A DNA stretch of 64,000 bases. Origin: Lanius collurio. Its lineage: Eukaryota > Chordata > Aves > Passeriformes > Laniidae. Location of the stretch: NCBI GenBank assembly GCA_020086605.1, contig JACBWW010000003.1, forward strand, positions 7,460,287 to 7,524,286, given 5' to 3'. Positions 39,470 to 51,240 of the stretch are shown here, in pieces. The translations under genes were made by a program, and so were the position numbers. Each line of letters opens with the position of its first letter. Position 1 is the stretch's first letter. The notes beneath the pieces were generated by a model that ran no database searches, had not been told where the DNA came from, and saw only the letters and a program-made list of their open reading frames with translations.

Positions 39470-39700
39470 CTCCCAGATGTGCTCCTTTGTGGCCAGCTGT
39501 TTGTAGGTTGCCTGCAGGGAAGTGTAGGAGAGCTGTGGGTGCCTTTGCTCTCTTTACTGCTCGGTGCTGTGTTGTGCAGCCAGCACAGGAGCCCTGCAGG
39601 AGCCCTCGTGGCGCTGCCCCCAGCCAGGCTCCTAGCGCTGCTCAGTGCCCTGCTGGGCCACTGCCCACTCCCCTCAGACACCTCTTCTGCATCTCTTCCT
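39470..39700. other. GC-rich intronic patch
   Basis: This stretch is clearly richer in G and C than its surroundings, with several CpG sites (CTCGTGGCGCTGC near 39606, TAGCGCTGCTC near 39633). Overlapping frames of 134 codons on - (39361-39765) and 108 codons on + (39455-39781) are open mainly because stop codons are rare in GC-rich DNA. I recognise no protein or repeat family here. Confidence 0.5.
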
Positions 39701-41524
39701 GTGGATAAAAGGTGCAGATCAACAGGTTTACTGCCACGCTCTACAGGCCCTCGAGGAATATTCAAGACTGAGAGTTTCTAATTATGCAGCTATCATTTTG
39801 ATTTTTACTTACTGCAAACTGCCAAACTGAGAACTCAGATATGAGAAGTTCAATGTAAGAGGTGGAGAGGCATTTTTTACCTGAAATAAAAAGCCCAGAA
39901 TATTTGTAATTTTCTCTCCCTGGTTAGTCAATTGTTATTTTGCACTTTTTTAAAAATGTTAGGGGTTTTTTGTTTTTTTTTTTTTTTTCCCCCTGTTAAC
40001 TATTGGGCATCATTCTGTACCTAGCTGCTAGTTTTTGCATCTCTGTTATGCTTTTACAATAGATAATCGGATGCTTAGTATCTTTTTGTGGTGTATCGGA
40101 TATATATATGAATTCAGATTTTGTCACTATGCTATAGAAGTTATCTGTGAAGAAAACAGGATTGCTGTTGTACTCTTTTGTTACAACCCTTCAGTAAGAC
40201 CTCAGGTGGTGGCATTTGAAAATTACCAGCCTACTGGGGTCAGACACTGACATTGTTCAATGGATTTATGAAGCTTTTGAGGAGGTACACCGAGGGTTGA
40301 GGCTGCAGCATCAACACTGTGTTTATGCTCTGAACCACATCCTTTTCTTGAAAAAAAAAGAGTGAAATATTTGCACTTGTTCAGCATGTGGCTAAAATAA
40401 GTGCTTAAAGGAAAGTAAATTTGTTTAGATGAGATAAAGATGATGAGTGGACTGTGAAGGCATCACTATTGACAGCTATCACTTTTCAGACTATTCTGGA
40501 AATCAGCTTGAACACCTTTTGTAAAAGAGATGTGCTCTTGTGCTTGATGTCCAAAGTACCTGTTTTTGATTTTGTCCCTTGAGTGCTGTTATGGTTCCTC
40601 TTTGATTCTTGAGGTCAAGAGCTGCATCCATCAAATGTGCCTGCCAGATGCTGTTTGCAGTGGAGCTGTAGAAAACCTGCCTGGGTTCAAAGCAGGTAGC
40701 ACATGTTCTTTAATAACATTAGTTCCAGGTCAAGTGTTCTGGAGGCTGCTGAGCCTCACTGTGTTCTCAAGTGTGGGTGTAAGTCCTTGTATTGGTCTTC
40801 CCAGAGTCACAGAATGTTGCCACTGCATTGCTTGTGCACCTGGTGTGGTGATGGTTGCTCTGCCTAGGACCAGGGTGGGATTGGCAGAGGAAGTAACAAG
40901 TCATAGCCCTGTCCTTACTTGTCTGAATTTTATGTGATTCACATCTGGGTTTCCTGTGTGCAGTTTCAGGGTTAATGTGCACATAGTGATAGAAACTTGC
41001 ATGAAAATGAAAAAACTGAGACCTAGAGCATATTTTTGTGTCTTGTCTTTACTTGTTCTGCAAATTCCTTGCTGTTCTATGACGATTCCTGTTTCTGGCA
41101 GTATCTTAGAGTACCTACAAAGTAAAAGGTCACTCACAAAGCTTTTCCTCTGCCCCTATGCACAGGGTATCTGAGATTGGGGTTTTTTTCAGTTCACAGT
41201 ATTAGTGCAAAAGTGTTGATTGTTGCACTGTTTTTTATTTAGTTTTGTTTCCCAAATGAACACTGTCATTTTAACAGCTTGCTCCCAAATGCCTTTAGCC
41301 TCTGTGAGTTGTATGGACGCAGTAATGTAATCCCTCTTTTTCCTACTGCGTGCTTGAAACTCCCTCCTCAGCATAGGGGAATACTTTGTGGACTAGTAAA
41401 AGCTGACTAATAGCACACTGTAGGTCCATTAATTGTCTTTATCTGTTACATTTTGAGCTGAAGAGCCCTCAGTTATAAAATATGAGAACCCCAGTGTGGT
41501 CAGGAATGGTGAGGCATTCTCTGT

Positions 41525-41650
41525 ATTAACCCAATTTGTAAGAACATGGAGCAGAGTGTTGATAACACCAAAGTTCAGTCCCAGCATGGGCCATTGGCTT
41601 GAGTTGGAAATGTTTCCTTTCAACTCAGAATATTCTGTGAAATCTGTGAA
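41525..41650 (+). mobile_element. tRNA-derived SINE with CR1 tail (TguSINE1-like)
   Basis: The head resembles a decayed tRNA-Ile: CCAATTTGTAAGAACATGGA (A-box side), GTTGATAACACCAAAGTTCA (anticodon arm and variable region), then CAGTCCCAGCATGGGCCA (B box and acceptor end). It is followed by CTTGAGTTGGA and CCTTTCAACTCAGAATATTC, with TGTGAAATCTGTGAAG, which is the CR1 3' end used by CR1 machinery. This tRNA-Ile plus CR1 design is that of TguSINE1, known from passerine birds. The copy is short of the full tRNA 5' end and diverged. Family assignment is from memory of its structure. Confidence 0.72.
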
Positions 41651-44600
41651 GCTTCATGAACAAACATAGTTTTTAAATGCCTTTCATAAAAGAAGTGAAG
41701 CACATAGCAAAATAGTTTGGAACTGCAGTGCAGAATGTAGCAAATTTTTTAGTTGGAATTCAGTGTTTTTTACTTCAACACCTTGATATTTTAAGATTTC
41801 AAAATAGACTAAATTAGTTTATTCAAAGACCTGGATAATGTGTTTGAGGCATCTCAGACCTTTTTCAAAGTGCCTTGGGGGTTACTGATTGATATCCTTT
41901 TGTTTGCAACTTCTTTTGAAGTTCTCCTTTGGTGACAGCAGCAGTAGCATTGTGCTGTTGAGAGGAAAAGAAAACTGTCCTTGGAAAACTCTAGCCCTCT
42001 CTTTTTCCATCACCTTGTCAATTTTTTTTCTTTCTTATACCTTAAATAAGATTTTGACACATGCACAGGAGTGTAAAAATAATTACATAGAGAAATTTGT
42101 AGAAGATATGGAGGATATTGTGAGTCTTGCATTTTAGAAACTGAATGTAAAAAATCTGTAGAAATGAAATTTAAAATGAGAAAACAAAATATAATAGAAA
42201 GCTGGAGATAATGATTGTGATTAGCTTGATGTTTAAAAGAGTTATTTCATTTAACTGAAAATTAATGGTAAAAATTGAATCCTTTTCTTGGCTGGTGGGA
42301 ACTGAAGAACAAACTGATGTAGGAGTTCCTGGAATGTTTTCAAGAGCTTGGAGCTATATGGATAGCATGAGCCTAGCTTCAGCCTGGGTTGACCTTGTTG
42401 TGAACAAGGGCAATAGTCTTGTTTGAGGAGTACCAATCTGCCAGTGTGACGTTGTTAAAATTGACTATTCACCTTTGGGGCAAGGGGGCCTGGTGGTTGC
42501 CAGTATATGTGGGAGTTTCTGTACCAACACAAAGGCGTTTGGGAAATCTCCACTTGGGGAAGAATTAGTGGTCGAGTTCAAGAATATGTTTGAACATACT
42601 TGTTAATGCAGGTCCAGGAGATCTCTGCTCACCTGAAGAGGGCCAGCTGCCATTCCATGAATTCCTGCTGCTAATAAGTGTTGTCCACAGCATCTCATCT
42701 GTGTCATGGTGTTAAGCTGTATGTGTAGAAATTCCTCGCAATGAACAGGAGCTAAAAATTTTGATCCTGCTTAAGGTCTCTGATAAGAAGTAACAGGGAA
42801 TTTCTCCAGCTTTTATGAAAGCAACATTGTTAAAATTTAATATGGGGATGCAGAATATAAAAATTGCTAGGAAAATTACGACTCTTAATATTGACTTTCA
42901 GTCTGCCCTGCTGATTGAAGCAGTATTTAGTGTTTTGAGAAACATCCCTGCATTTGACACACTTAGTGATACTTGTCTCTCAGTCCTGTTACTGTCACAA
43001 TTTTGAAGGAGTACATATTCATGTTTTAAAGAATTTTCTTAGTTTTACCCTGTGGAACTTTGTGGAAAATCAGTTAGGTCTGAGAAGAGACTGAGATTAT
43101 CCTGAAGGTATACTATAGCCTGAACATCATACATACATTTTATGAATATTAAATGGAAGGTAGCCTTACATGGTAGCATTTTAAGGGAGTGTCATTGCAG
43201 AAGTGGAAAGTCAGGAATGTTTTGCAGAGTTCTGGAGCAGTCTGATCTACTACTGTAGATATGGGTTAGATTATCCTGATTGTTATTGCCCGAAACCTTA
43301 CTCTTTTTCTGTTATTTCAAAATGAAGGTTTATTGCCAGCCAGTTCTGGTTTTATCCACTAGAAACTCTTGTCTGTCTTTTGAGGCTGCGTCTGTTGTTT
43401 ATCTTAGTTTTGTAGATGTAGCACAGGGGAAGAATCAATTGTTTAACCATGCCCCCAGTGCTGCTGGGCTTTGTGGAGGGAAGGTAGTGTGCTGTGGACA
43501 GGAATGAATGAGACAAGGAACTGGAGAATTGTCTGTGCTGCCAAAGTAGCTGCTCATGCACTCACACTCTGTTGTTGTTTTGCTGCAGCTTTTGATGCCT
43601 GTGTTGCACTTTTCCAAAAATAAAGGAAATTTTGGCTGTTTTCAGTTGTGCTACTGAAGTGGAGCTGAACATACTAGCTAAATATATATAATAAGAAAAA
43701 GGAGTAGGTAGTAAAAGGCAGGAGTAAAAGCCCAGACAATGTGAATCTGTGCTTCACAGTGGATTTCTTTTGTTCTTATTGAGACTTAACACTTCTTGAA
43801 TAGTCATTTTATTTCTGATGAGAAGTTTTAACTTTTCTGTGTGGTTTTATCACTTAGAAATTGAAGTCATTGAGTAATGGCTTTGTGGTTAAAGGAAAAG
43901 AAACAAGCCCTTCTTAACTAGTAAGAAAAACCGGCAAGGTAGTTAAAAAGCTGGCTTGAATACTCCAGAGTACAACTTTCCATTTCCAAGGCCTATGATT
44001 CCTTGAGGACTTAGCTGCTTCTCTAAATGTAATATGCCTCACTGCACTTTTTAACCTGGCCTGATACTGTAGTACCTGCAGAATGCAGCTCACTGTAACT
44101 CAGTATTTGTTAGTATTTCCCATGTAAGTAAAGGTCATCTAAGTAGGCACTGATAGCAGCAAAATAAAAGTAGGCTCTTCCTGCACTAATGGGTGTATAT
44201 ATATCCAAAACATTTTTGATATTGCTGTTCATTTGTTGCAAATATTTTGATAGCTACTGGTTATTTGTATATTTACCTATCAAAGTTTTAAAATATTGTG
44301 TAACATGGAGACTGTGGTGTGCACAAGGTAGATACTGGGAAAACAGGTGAACTGAGTAGTAAAGCACCAGGGAGCAGCTACAGTGGAAAGTTGGGCCAAA
44401 AATATCTTATAAAACTGAGGCAGATTATAAGGCAATTCTAATTTTTATCAGGTCTGAATCGGGAGCAGTTCTTTGTGTTCATATTCACATACATAGAACT
44501 GCAGTATATATGCACATCTCATTTTGGAACTGCTTTATGAAATAATGGAAGTGGTTCTAGTCTGTCGCCAGCTGTTCCCATGCATTAGCTACTGGCTTGC

Positions 44601-47600
44601 TCCTTAGGTATTTTATGGTGTTTTGGAACATGAGTGGTAAAGAAGATGCTTTTTGGGGAGACAGTTTAGGCCTATATAATATTTATTTCATCCTAAAATC
44701 AGGTATTTATCTACTCTCCTGGGAACTGATGCTGTAAAATGAATCTATTTTCCCTATCACTTCTGAAAATTTAATTGAGTACTCAGCCTGAAGGGGCTAG
44801 GTAGAGTTACATTTACACTGTTATATAAAAAGGACTTTTATTTTATAACCAGCCACAAGAACACTATTTCTGTGGGTAAAGAGTCTCTTCTGGCACAGCT
44901 CAGGCAGTGTAAGGGAATGTGTTTTCACTTTTTCTCTTCATTGATTGCAAGGACAGAGACATTTAAAATGTTTCAGGACCCTTGGAAAAAGAATCAAACA
45001 ACTGACCAAGTCTTGACTGTTTTGCAGTACAGCTTGGTTTGGAGTGTCTGGATCACTGATTGTTCTTTTGCAGTAATTTGTCTTGTATTGGTTTTGGGAA
45101 TATAAACATTATATGTGCCAGCAATAATGTGTTGGGTAGATTCCTCCGTGCAAAAAATAAAGCAAAATAAGTCTTTTGAAATTTTGCATTTTGGTTAAGA
45201 ATGCATGCCAACCAGAATTATATCCAACCGTACCTGTCGTTTTAGGCTGATACATCACACAACTTTGCTGCCAACATCTTGGAGCTGGCTTCTGTCAACA
45301 CCAACATTGTGCCTTATGTAGGGAGCTGACAGCACAGCTGCTCTGTAGTTCTTTCCGGTGATTTAACTCAACCCAAAATTTCACAGGGTTCTTTCTAACT
45401 TCCCTGAAACTGCCAAAACCATGTTTCCAAAATAAGGGATGCAGGCATCTCCCCGGTAAGGGCTTGGAGTGACAGTGCGTTTCACAGGCACAGCTGAGTG
45501 TCTGCTGGATAGTGTTTTGTTGCTACAGCTCTTGATGCCTTGCAGCAGGTTACAGACTTCCAGCAGTTTCCCAAGGGGAGCAAGAGCATGAAGAACAGCA
45601 GTCTCTCTCCTCCTGTACCACCAGCTTTACCATATATTACATATGATGAAATACAATTAAAGATGGAGCTAACAAGCACTGCCTTTACAAAACCTAGAGC
45701 AATAGCTCTGATCAGGAGTTCAGCTGTCCCTTTCATTTGGGAAAGCCCTGAACTTTTGATCATCTAAATGTATTAATTTTGTCTCATCCACGATGACACA
45801 ATTTTTAGTGTTTTTCTTTGCCTTTGGGATTGACTTACCCTGTGCTGTGGCAGATGTCATCTTCTGCTTTTTTTCCAGAGTTGACTGCTGTTCTCCATCT
45901 CACTGTACAACAAAGATGTAGTTGATTTACTGCTCACTATAGAGCAACTAAAATAGACTGGAGAACCCAAATCCAATATGCAGCTTACTGAATCAGTGGC
46001 CTCTAAATATGGGTCAACCAGTGGAGACCTTAGCATAAGTCCCTTGTCCGAGTGGACAGTATTGCAGACTGGGTGGCTCCAGAACTGGCAGATTATATCT
46101 CTGGGGACAGGACTTCAGTTATTTGTGCTGGTCATGAAGTTGTTTACCCAAAGCAAGTTGTCTCCCAGAATAGCCACTGCTGACTTCTGACTGGCTCCCT
46201 TCATCTTCCCAAGGGACACTAGTTAAGCCAGACTGAGTGAGCATCTGCTAAAACTGACTTCCTTCCTCAGCTCTGAGAGGTACCGAGCTGGTTGGTTTTC
46301 TGCATGGGACACACTCAGGTTGGCACCTTGAGGGAGTGCAGAAACTTTTCACTTCTGCATCTCCTTCCTGCTTCAGGAAGGACCTGCAGTTTCCTCTAAA
46401 ACACTTTCTCTGTCTCTGCTTTTCTCCATTCTCGTCAGCTGCTGTGTGACACCAGTAGGCTTGCTAGGCCTATCTTTCATTTCTTTATGAAAGTTCTTGC
46501 TGTCTTGCTTCAAAGTCTCTTGCATTTATGTGCCTTAAGTTTGCATTCCTCTGTTCTATGGGGAAGTTAACAGACTTAATCTACCTATCTTCTTACACCT
46601 TTCTCATTGTTATTAATACGGGGAAATAAGAGAAATTTGGAACTGTGCTATGTTTCTGAGAGCAGAAATGGTAATTTTTGTGAACAGATTGTATAGCAGC
46701 ATTTTCAAATATGTATCAGAGTTTAAAAATGGTATTTTTCCAAAACATCACACAGAGTCTTCCAAATGAGCACGTACTTGAATAGTGCAATATGTATCCT
46801 TTAAAAAGCATAGGCATGTAACATTTCTCTTTTACTCCTTTCTCAACTCTTAGTCAACTCTTTCCAGTAATATTTAATATTGTATCAGTCATTTCATATC
46901 CATCATTCAATGGCTGACTGCCTATGCAGTTTACTGTCTGCATTGCTGTAAGCTTGTTTAAATGTTTCTCCTGAGTACTAAAGTAAAATATTTTTAAAAC
47001 ATGAGTTATTTTTTCTTTAGTAGCAATATAAATATTTAAACCTCAATGTTTCACAGCTTATGTTTTCCTCAGACTTTTCTACCTAGGGAATGAAATGTTT
47101 TAACTTCTGGCAAGTTAAGTGCTGAAGCTGTTGATTTATCTCTGGGCCCAGTCTAATACCAGGTAGCTAATTGGCAAAATTCTTTCTGAAATAGAAGAGT
47201 ACTGGTGCTTTAAACAGTCAGGTACATGAATTAGTTAAAGACTTGAAGCTGGCTGCTCATAAGCTCTCTAGCTCACTTCCTTTGCTCTGTAAGGAGAAAT
47301 ATTTGTGTACTATCTTCTGATCTCTTGGTTCACTAAGTCAACATGGACCATGTCAATAGAAATAAAATTGAAGAGGAAAGGTGGACACTTACCAGTCTGT
47401 TAAGTGGTTTAAGATCTCTCTCTTGTTTAAATGTCTTTTCTAACTCTCCAGTTTATGTAGTCTTGTCAGATTAAAACAGACTCAAAAAAAAATCTGGGTG
47501 TTCTGAGAGTATTTTTCCTTACTGTTTTGCAAACTCACATATGTGTGGCAAAGATAACAAACCCACCAGTGTTAATGATTCTGTAATTAAGAATGTAATA

Positions 47601-47673
47601 AAAAAGTTTGAAGAGTGTTTCTGTTTGAGAGCTATGAAAAGAGAACTAATCTCAGTAAATGTTTGTTTTACAG

Positions 47674-47764
47674 AATACTGAAACCAAGGTGGAGGAAGCA
47701 GCTAAGGAGAGTCCAAAAGCAGCCAGGCTAACACAGCAGTCTTCAGAGGATAACGAAGTATTTG
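47674..47764 (+). CDS. MBP: Golli-MBP second coding exon (partial CDS)
   Basis: This 91-nt exon continues the Golli frame with 30 codons plus the first G of the next codon, which is probably Gly as in mammals. It opens with NTETK, parallel to NSETN in human Golli, and closes with SSEDNEVF, parallel to TSEDNEVF. The middle part (VEEAAKESPKAARLTQQ) is of similar length and charge but poorly conserved. The acceptor is a T-rich tract ending TTTTACAG at 47666-47673; the donor is TTTG followed by GTGAGT at 47765. The exon is rich in Glu, Lys, Ser and Gln, with no hydrophobic segment, as expected of the unstructured Golli domain. SER/THR residues near SSED sit in acidic contexts suited to casein kinase 2, which is inference. 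The next Golli exon and the classic MBP exons are not in the window. Confidence 0.93.
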
Positions 47765-47869
47765 GTGAGTTACTAGGACAAGTGGGAAATGTTATTTGAT
47801 GTGTTAGTACAAAGAGAATTCCCACAAAGTCATAGTGATCTACTTAATGTTGATGTACAGCATTTGAGA

Positions 47870-48275
47870 GCAGGCTGTACAGTCCCACAGAGGTCTGGAA
47901 AGATGGAGGAGAGGACCAAGAAAAAAACAAAGAGCGATCAACAGTCTAAAACAAATAATCTCTGAGGAAAAGAAAGATTGAATCCAAGCGTTCAGCAAAA
48001 TTAAAGGTTTATGCAATAAGGGAATATAAACTTTTCTCCATCCATAATGGACAGGATAAGCAGTGAATTCTTAAAACTGCAAAAAGAAAGATGTGATTAA
48101 ATGTCAGGAAGGGAAATATGGAAACAAATACTAAAGCATTGTGAAACATCATCTGGAAAGTGTGCAGATTCATCATTGCAGGTCTTGAAAAACAGGCTAG
48201 ACAAGTAACTGTCTGAGCTGATGTAATCATCTTAGGATAGACTGGATGACCTTTGAGAATTCTTGGAGGCCTAGA
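47870..48275 (+). mobile_element. Ancient L3/CR1-like LINE 3' end, plus orientation
   Basis: Beginning about 105 bp after the second Golli exon, the sequence has the layout of an old amniote L3/CR1 3'UTR. Blocks include CATCTGGAAAGTGTGCAGAT, GGTCTTGAAAAACAGGCTAG, ACAAGTAACTGTCTGAGCTG and TAGACTGGATGACCTTTGAG. The 5' boundary is uncertain and divergence is strong. There is no usable frame. Confidence 0.65.
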
Positions 48276-48420
48276 TTTTAAATGAGCTTCTCTTGGTATT
48301 TTTTCAGTGAATTCTTTCCCTGCTCTTCATAGAGGTTTTGCTGATAGTTTTATTATTCAATCTGAAAGCCACATTTGACCTTTTCTTCTGCATTAAGTTT
48401 TGGAAAAGAGATGGGGAATC

Positions 48421-48640
48421 TTAGAATCATAGAATATGCTGAGTTGGAAGGAGCCCGTCAGAACTATTAAGTCCAACTCCTGGCCCTGCACAGGACACCC
48501 CAAGAATCAGACCTAGAGAATTGTCCAGACTCTTCTTGAACTCTGTCAGGCTTGGTGCTGTGAGCGCTTCCCTGCAGAGCCTGTTCCTGTGCTCAAACAC
48601 TGACTGGGTGATGAACCTTTTCCTGATGAGGGAAACCTTA
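48421..48640 (-). mobile_element. CR1 LINE 3' end, minus orientation
   Basis: The 3' tail is at the low coordinate: TAGAATCATAGAATATGCTG, then GAGTTGGAAGGAGCC, AAGTCCAACTCCTGGCCCTG and CACAGGACACCCCAAGAATC. TTCTTGAACTCTGTCAGGCT, TTCCCTGCAGAGCCTGTTCC and GGGTGATGAACCTTTTCCTG follow. It belongs to the same type of CR1 as the + strand copy at 33172-33455, being nearly its reverse complement. It is 5'-truncated and fairly young. Confidence 0.93.
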
Positions 48641-50279
48641 TTATTACAACTTTAGGTTGATTTTATGCTAATAGAACTCCAATTAAGAAGCAGTAGTCTA
48701 ACATTAATGCAGGAGAGGTTAGGGGAAGGCTGGTCACATGGATGTTACTAAGGCTGACTAGCTTGAAAACTTTTGAATGAGTGAAATATTTTTGAATACA
48801 GTAAGGATTTTTTTCTTTCAAGGTACAAAAGGAATGGAGCATGGATAATTAATCTTTTTCACTGTATATGGAAACTATTTAAACTGGTTTTGTTTAAATT
48901 AATTTTTTCTCAGTGAGATAATACAGTGTGATTGGCACATGAGCCTGAATTCCTGGTATGAATGTTTCCAACACTGATCACGTAGTGCCAGTGTCTGATG
49001 AATCCACCAGTGGACTTTAGAACTATCTTTCAACTTTACTAAGTGGGTGCTGAGGCTATTACCTCATTTCCTTGCCATTTGCCCTCCCAGTTATTTGCAG
49101 TAGATCCAGTATTACTGGTTGTAAAGCCCCATGGCTCGGTGTAATGTGCATCTCAAGCTGTGTCCTTCCTCAGAGCAGATCTTCCATTTTCTTTCTCCAA
49201 GAATGATAGAGACAGCAAAGCAAGGAGATCTCCATCTGCCTCTTTCTGCCAGCAAAATCTCAGGCATTTAAACCTTCTGTAGACTGTGATCACTACTCCC
49301 ATGTACCAGTGAGCTAACCCAAGCCTGTGGTCCACATGGGAACTGTGAGTCTAAAGATGGGAATTAACCGTGGAATTCACTGTTGGTAGGTTTAAACTCA
49401 ACATCCAGTGATCCATACCCTGGATCAACACATTCTTTTACTAATTGAAGAAAGCATGCAGTGTGCTGTGTGGTCTTTAAAGCTAATGATTTACTAACAA
49501 ACTGCTAAATATTTCCATGTTCCAGATCTGTGAACTGAACTGGTTATCTGAGATAAGACACTGATCAACCTCTGATAACAAGGAGGAAAATTTCTTTCCA
49601 ACCCCCAGAACAGTCAGACTACAGTATCTTATGTCAGCCCTCCTACCACTTTGCAAATGACAGTCTGGGGTGGTTTTTTTTGATTTTAAGATTAGATCAA
49701 AATGGGGGGAAAAAAAGAGGAAGTAAGGTGCAAATGGAGTCTGTAATCTTTTACCTGGTCAACTGAGGAAATCAAAGTGGACTGAAGGTGCAAATGAAAT
49801 CACTGTAGTAAGGATCAGGGAGAATATTTTGACAGATACAAATTTTATATGTCTTGAGAATGACTGTTGTATGTGCCTTTCCCTGCAGTTCTGGGCAATT
49901 TCTTAAAATACTCTATTATATCTTGCAGGGATAAAGGATAAGCTTGAAGCAGTTTGCCCTAGATGAGTTATTTGTTGTTCTGTGACTTAAATGATTAGAG
50001 ACCCTGCTCACTCTGGCTTGATCTGTTTCAAGCTATCCCTCATTTCTTTCTTCTTTCTTTTTCCCCGGTGATACTAATTATGCCAAGCATCAAGTATGCA
50101 CCAATAGTTGGTTAATTTATAGCTCCCGCTTTGACTAGAATCCCTCTTCTGAAGAATTTTTAATAGCCTCCAGTCTCTTTGAGCGGATGCAGTGCCTTCC
50201 CTTTTCACAGAGATCTCTACCTTCGGTGACTTACTTACTATTTTCCCCAGACATCCCTTCCCCCAGCTCTCTCTGGACA

Positions 50280-50585
50280 ATGCCACCCCCTGCAGAAAGG
50301 TTAACACAGGCAGCAGGGGAGCCTGGCACGGCCTCTGAGCCCCCTTTGAAGAGGGGCAGCATCCCGTGGGAGCCGCAGGGCTGGGAGGAGCCGTGTCCCC
50401 CGACAGCGCTGGCTGTCCCTCTGCGCTGGGCCACCCGGTGGCAGCAGCTGCCAGTCCCTGGCGGCCACCAGGGCGCCCGCACTGCCGGATCCAAGGCTCT
50501 GCCGCAAAGGAGACAGAAATCTCTTGATTTATGCCTGTCTCCCCACTCTCCAAGGTTAGTGTTGGCGTGGACGAGGTGACAGGGT
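50280..50585. promoter_or_regulatory. CpG-dense GC island in intron, function unknown
   Basis: About 300 bp of strongly GC-rich DNA with many CpG sites, including CCCGACAGCGCTGG, TGCGCTGGGCCACCCGG, GGCGGCC and GGCGCCCGCACTGCCGG. The sequences on both sides are AT-rich. It starts 2.5 kb after the second Golli exon. Such islands often mark promoters or enhancers, and GGCCACCAGGGCGCC at 50463-50477 partly resembles a CTCF site. No TATA box, known exon or repeat family was recognised. Open frames on both strands (159 codons on -, 130 on +) follow from GC content and have no recognised homology. Confidence 0.45.
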
Positions 50586-51240
50586 ACGGGAACTTTCTCT
50601 GCTGTGGACAGCATGGAGTAGATGCAGTTGCTAAGAGTTGTTACACAGAAGGTATCTGGTGAAGCTGTACCATTTGAATATGTCAGGGGTTTTTTTGAAA
50701 ATTTTTCCTTTCAGAGTAAATGTGGTTTTTGCAGTCCCTATCAGCTGGGTCCAGTTTTGGAGGCAAACACGTTGTTATTTATTGAAAATATCACGATGGT
50801 AAGGAACCAAATGTGGGGTTCTCTTTCAGGTCTCCTAGACCCAGTAGCTTTCTTGGTAGATTCAAGCAAGGTTTGATCCACTACTGCAAAGGGCCTCTTG
50901 TGAACACACATGAATGTCGTACTTTTCCTGTTGTTCTTCTCTCTGGGGATTGGATTTGGGATTTACCATTCCAGAAGGCTTTTTTGAATTTCTCTTTAAT
51001 ATTTGGGTTTTTACTGGGGTATCGATTAAATGACCTTGCCAACAATGAAGCCACATTGTACCGGGTGCTTTATGAAACAAGCAAATAATTCAGGTGTTTT
51101 GTGTTTCAGAGAGATAGTTCTCAAAGGCAATGAACTTGTTATACAGGAGGATGGAATGGAGAAATGGAGCAGATGGGTAAGGGCATGGGAGAGAAAAGAC
51201 ATCACAGTGATGGCATTTGCAACTATGAAATTCTGAATTG

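Larger units (their letters stand above)
17113..47673 (+). other. MBP: Golli-MBP intron between coding exons 1 and 2
   Basis: A 30,561-bp phase-0 intron runs from the GTGAGT donor at 17113 to the TTTTACAG acceptor ending at 47673. It contains most of the repeats listed separately. I see no additional exon that keeps the Golli frame and matches the family. Long stretches free of recognisable repeats are 17.1-29.5 kb, 35.2-41.5 kb and 41.7-47.6 kb; they are AT-rich with only short chance open frames. Confidence 0.85.

Noticed and set aside
39361..39765. 134-codon minus-strand frame
   Set aside because: GC-rich composition explains the open frame, another frame is open on the opposite strand, and no family is recognised.
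40566..40937. 123-codon plus-strand frame
   Set aside because: No recognisable domain, no matching splice signals and no repeat assignment; length is within chance for a 64-kb window.
45482..45767. Overlapping 93-codon (minus) and 75-codon (plus) frames
   Set aside because: Neither translation matches a family I know, and neither shows exon borders continuing the Golli frame.
50074..50553. 159-codon open frame on the minus strand (and a 130-codon frame on plus) in the CpG-rich island
   Set aside because: Both strands are open over the same GC-rich DNA, as expected when stop codons are rare. Neither translation resembles a known protein, and no splice pattern or start context supports one.
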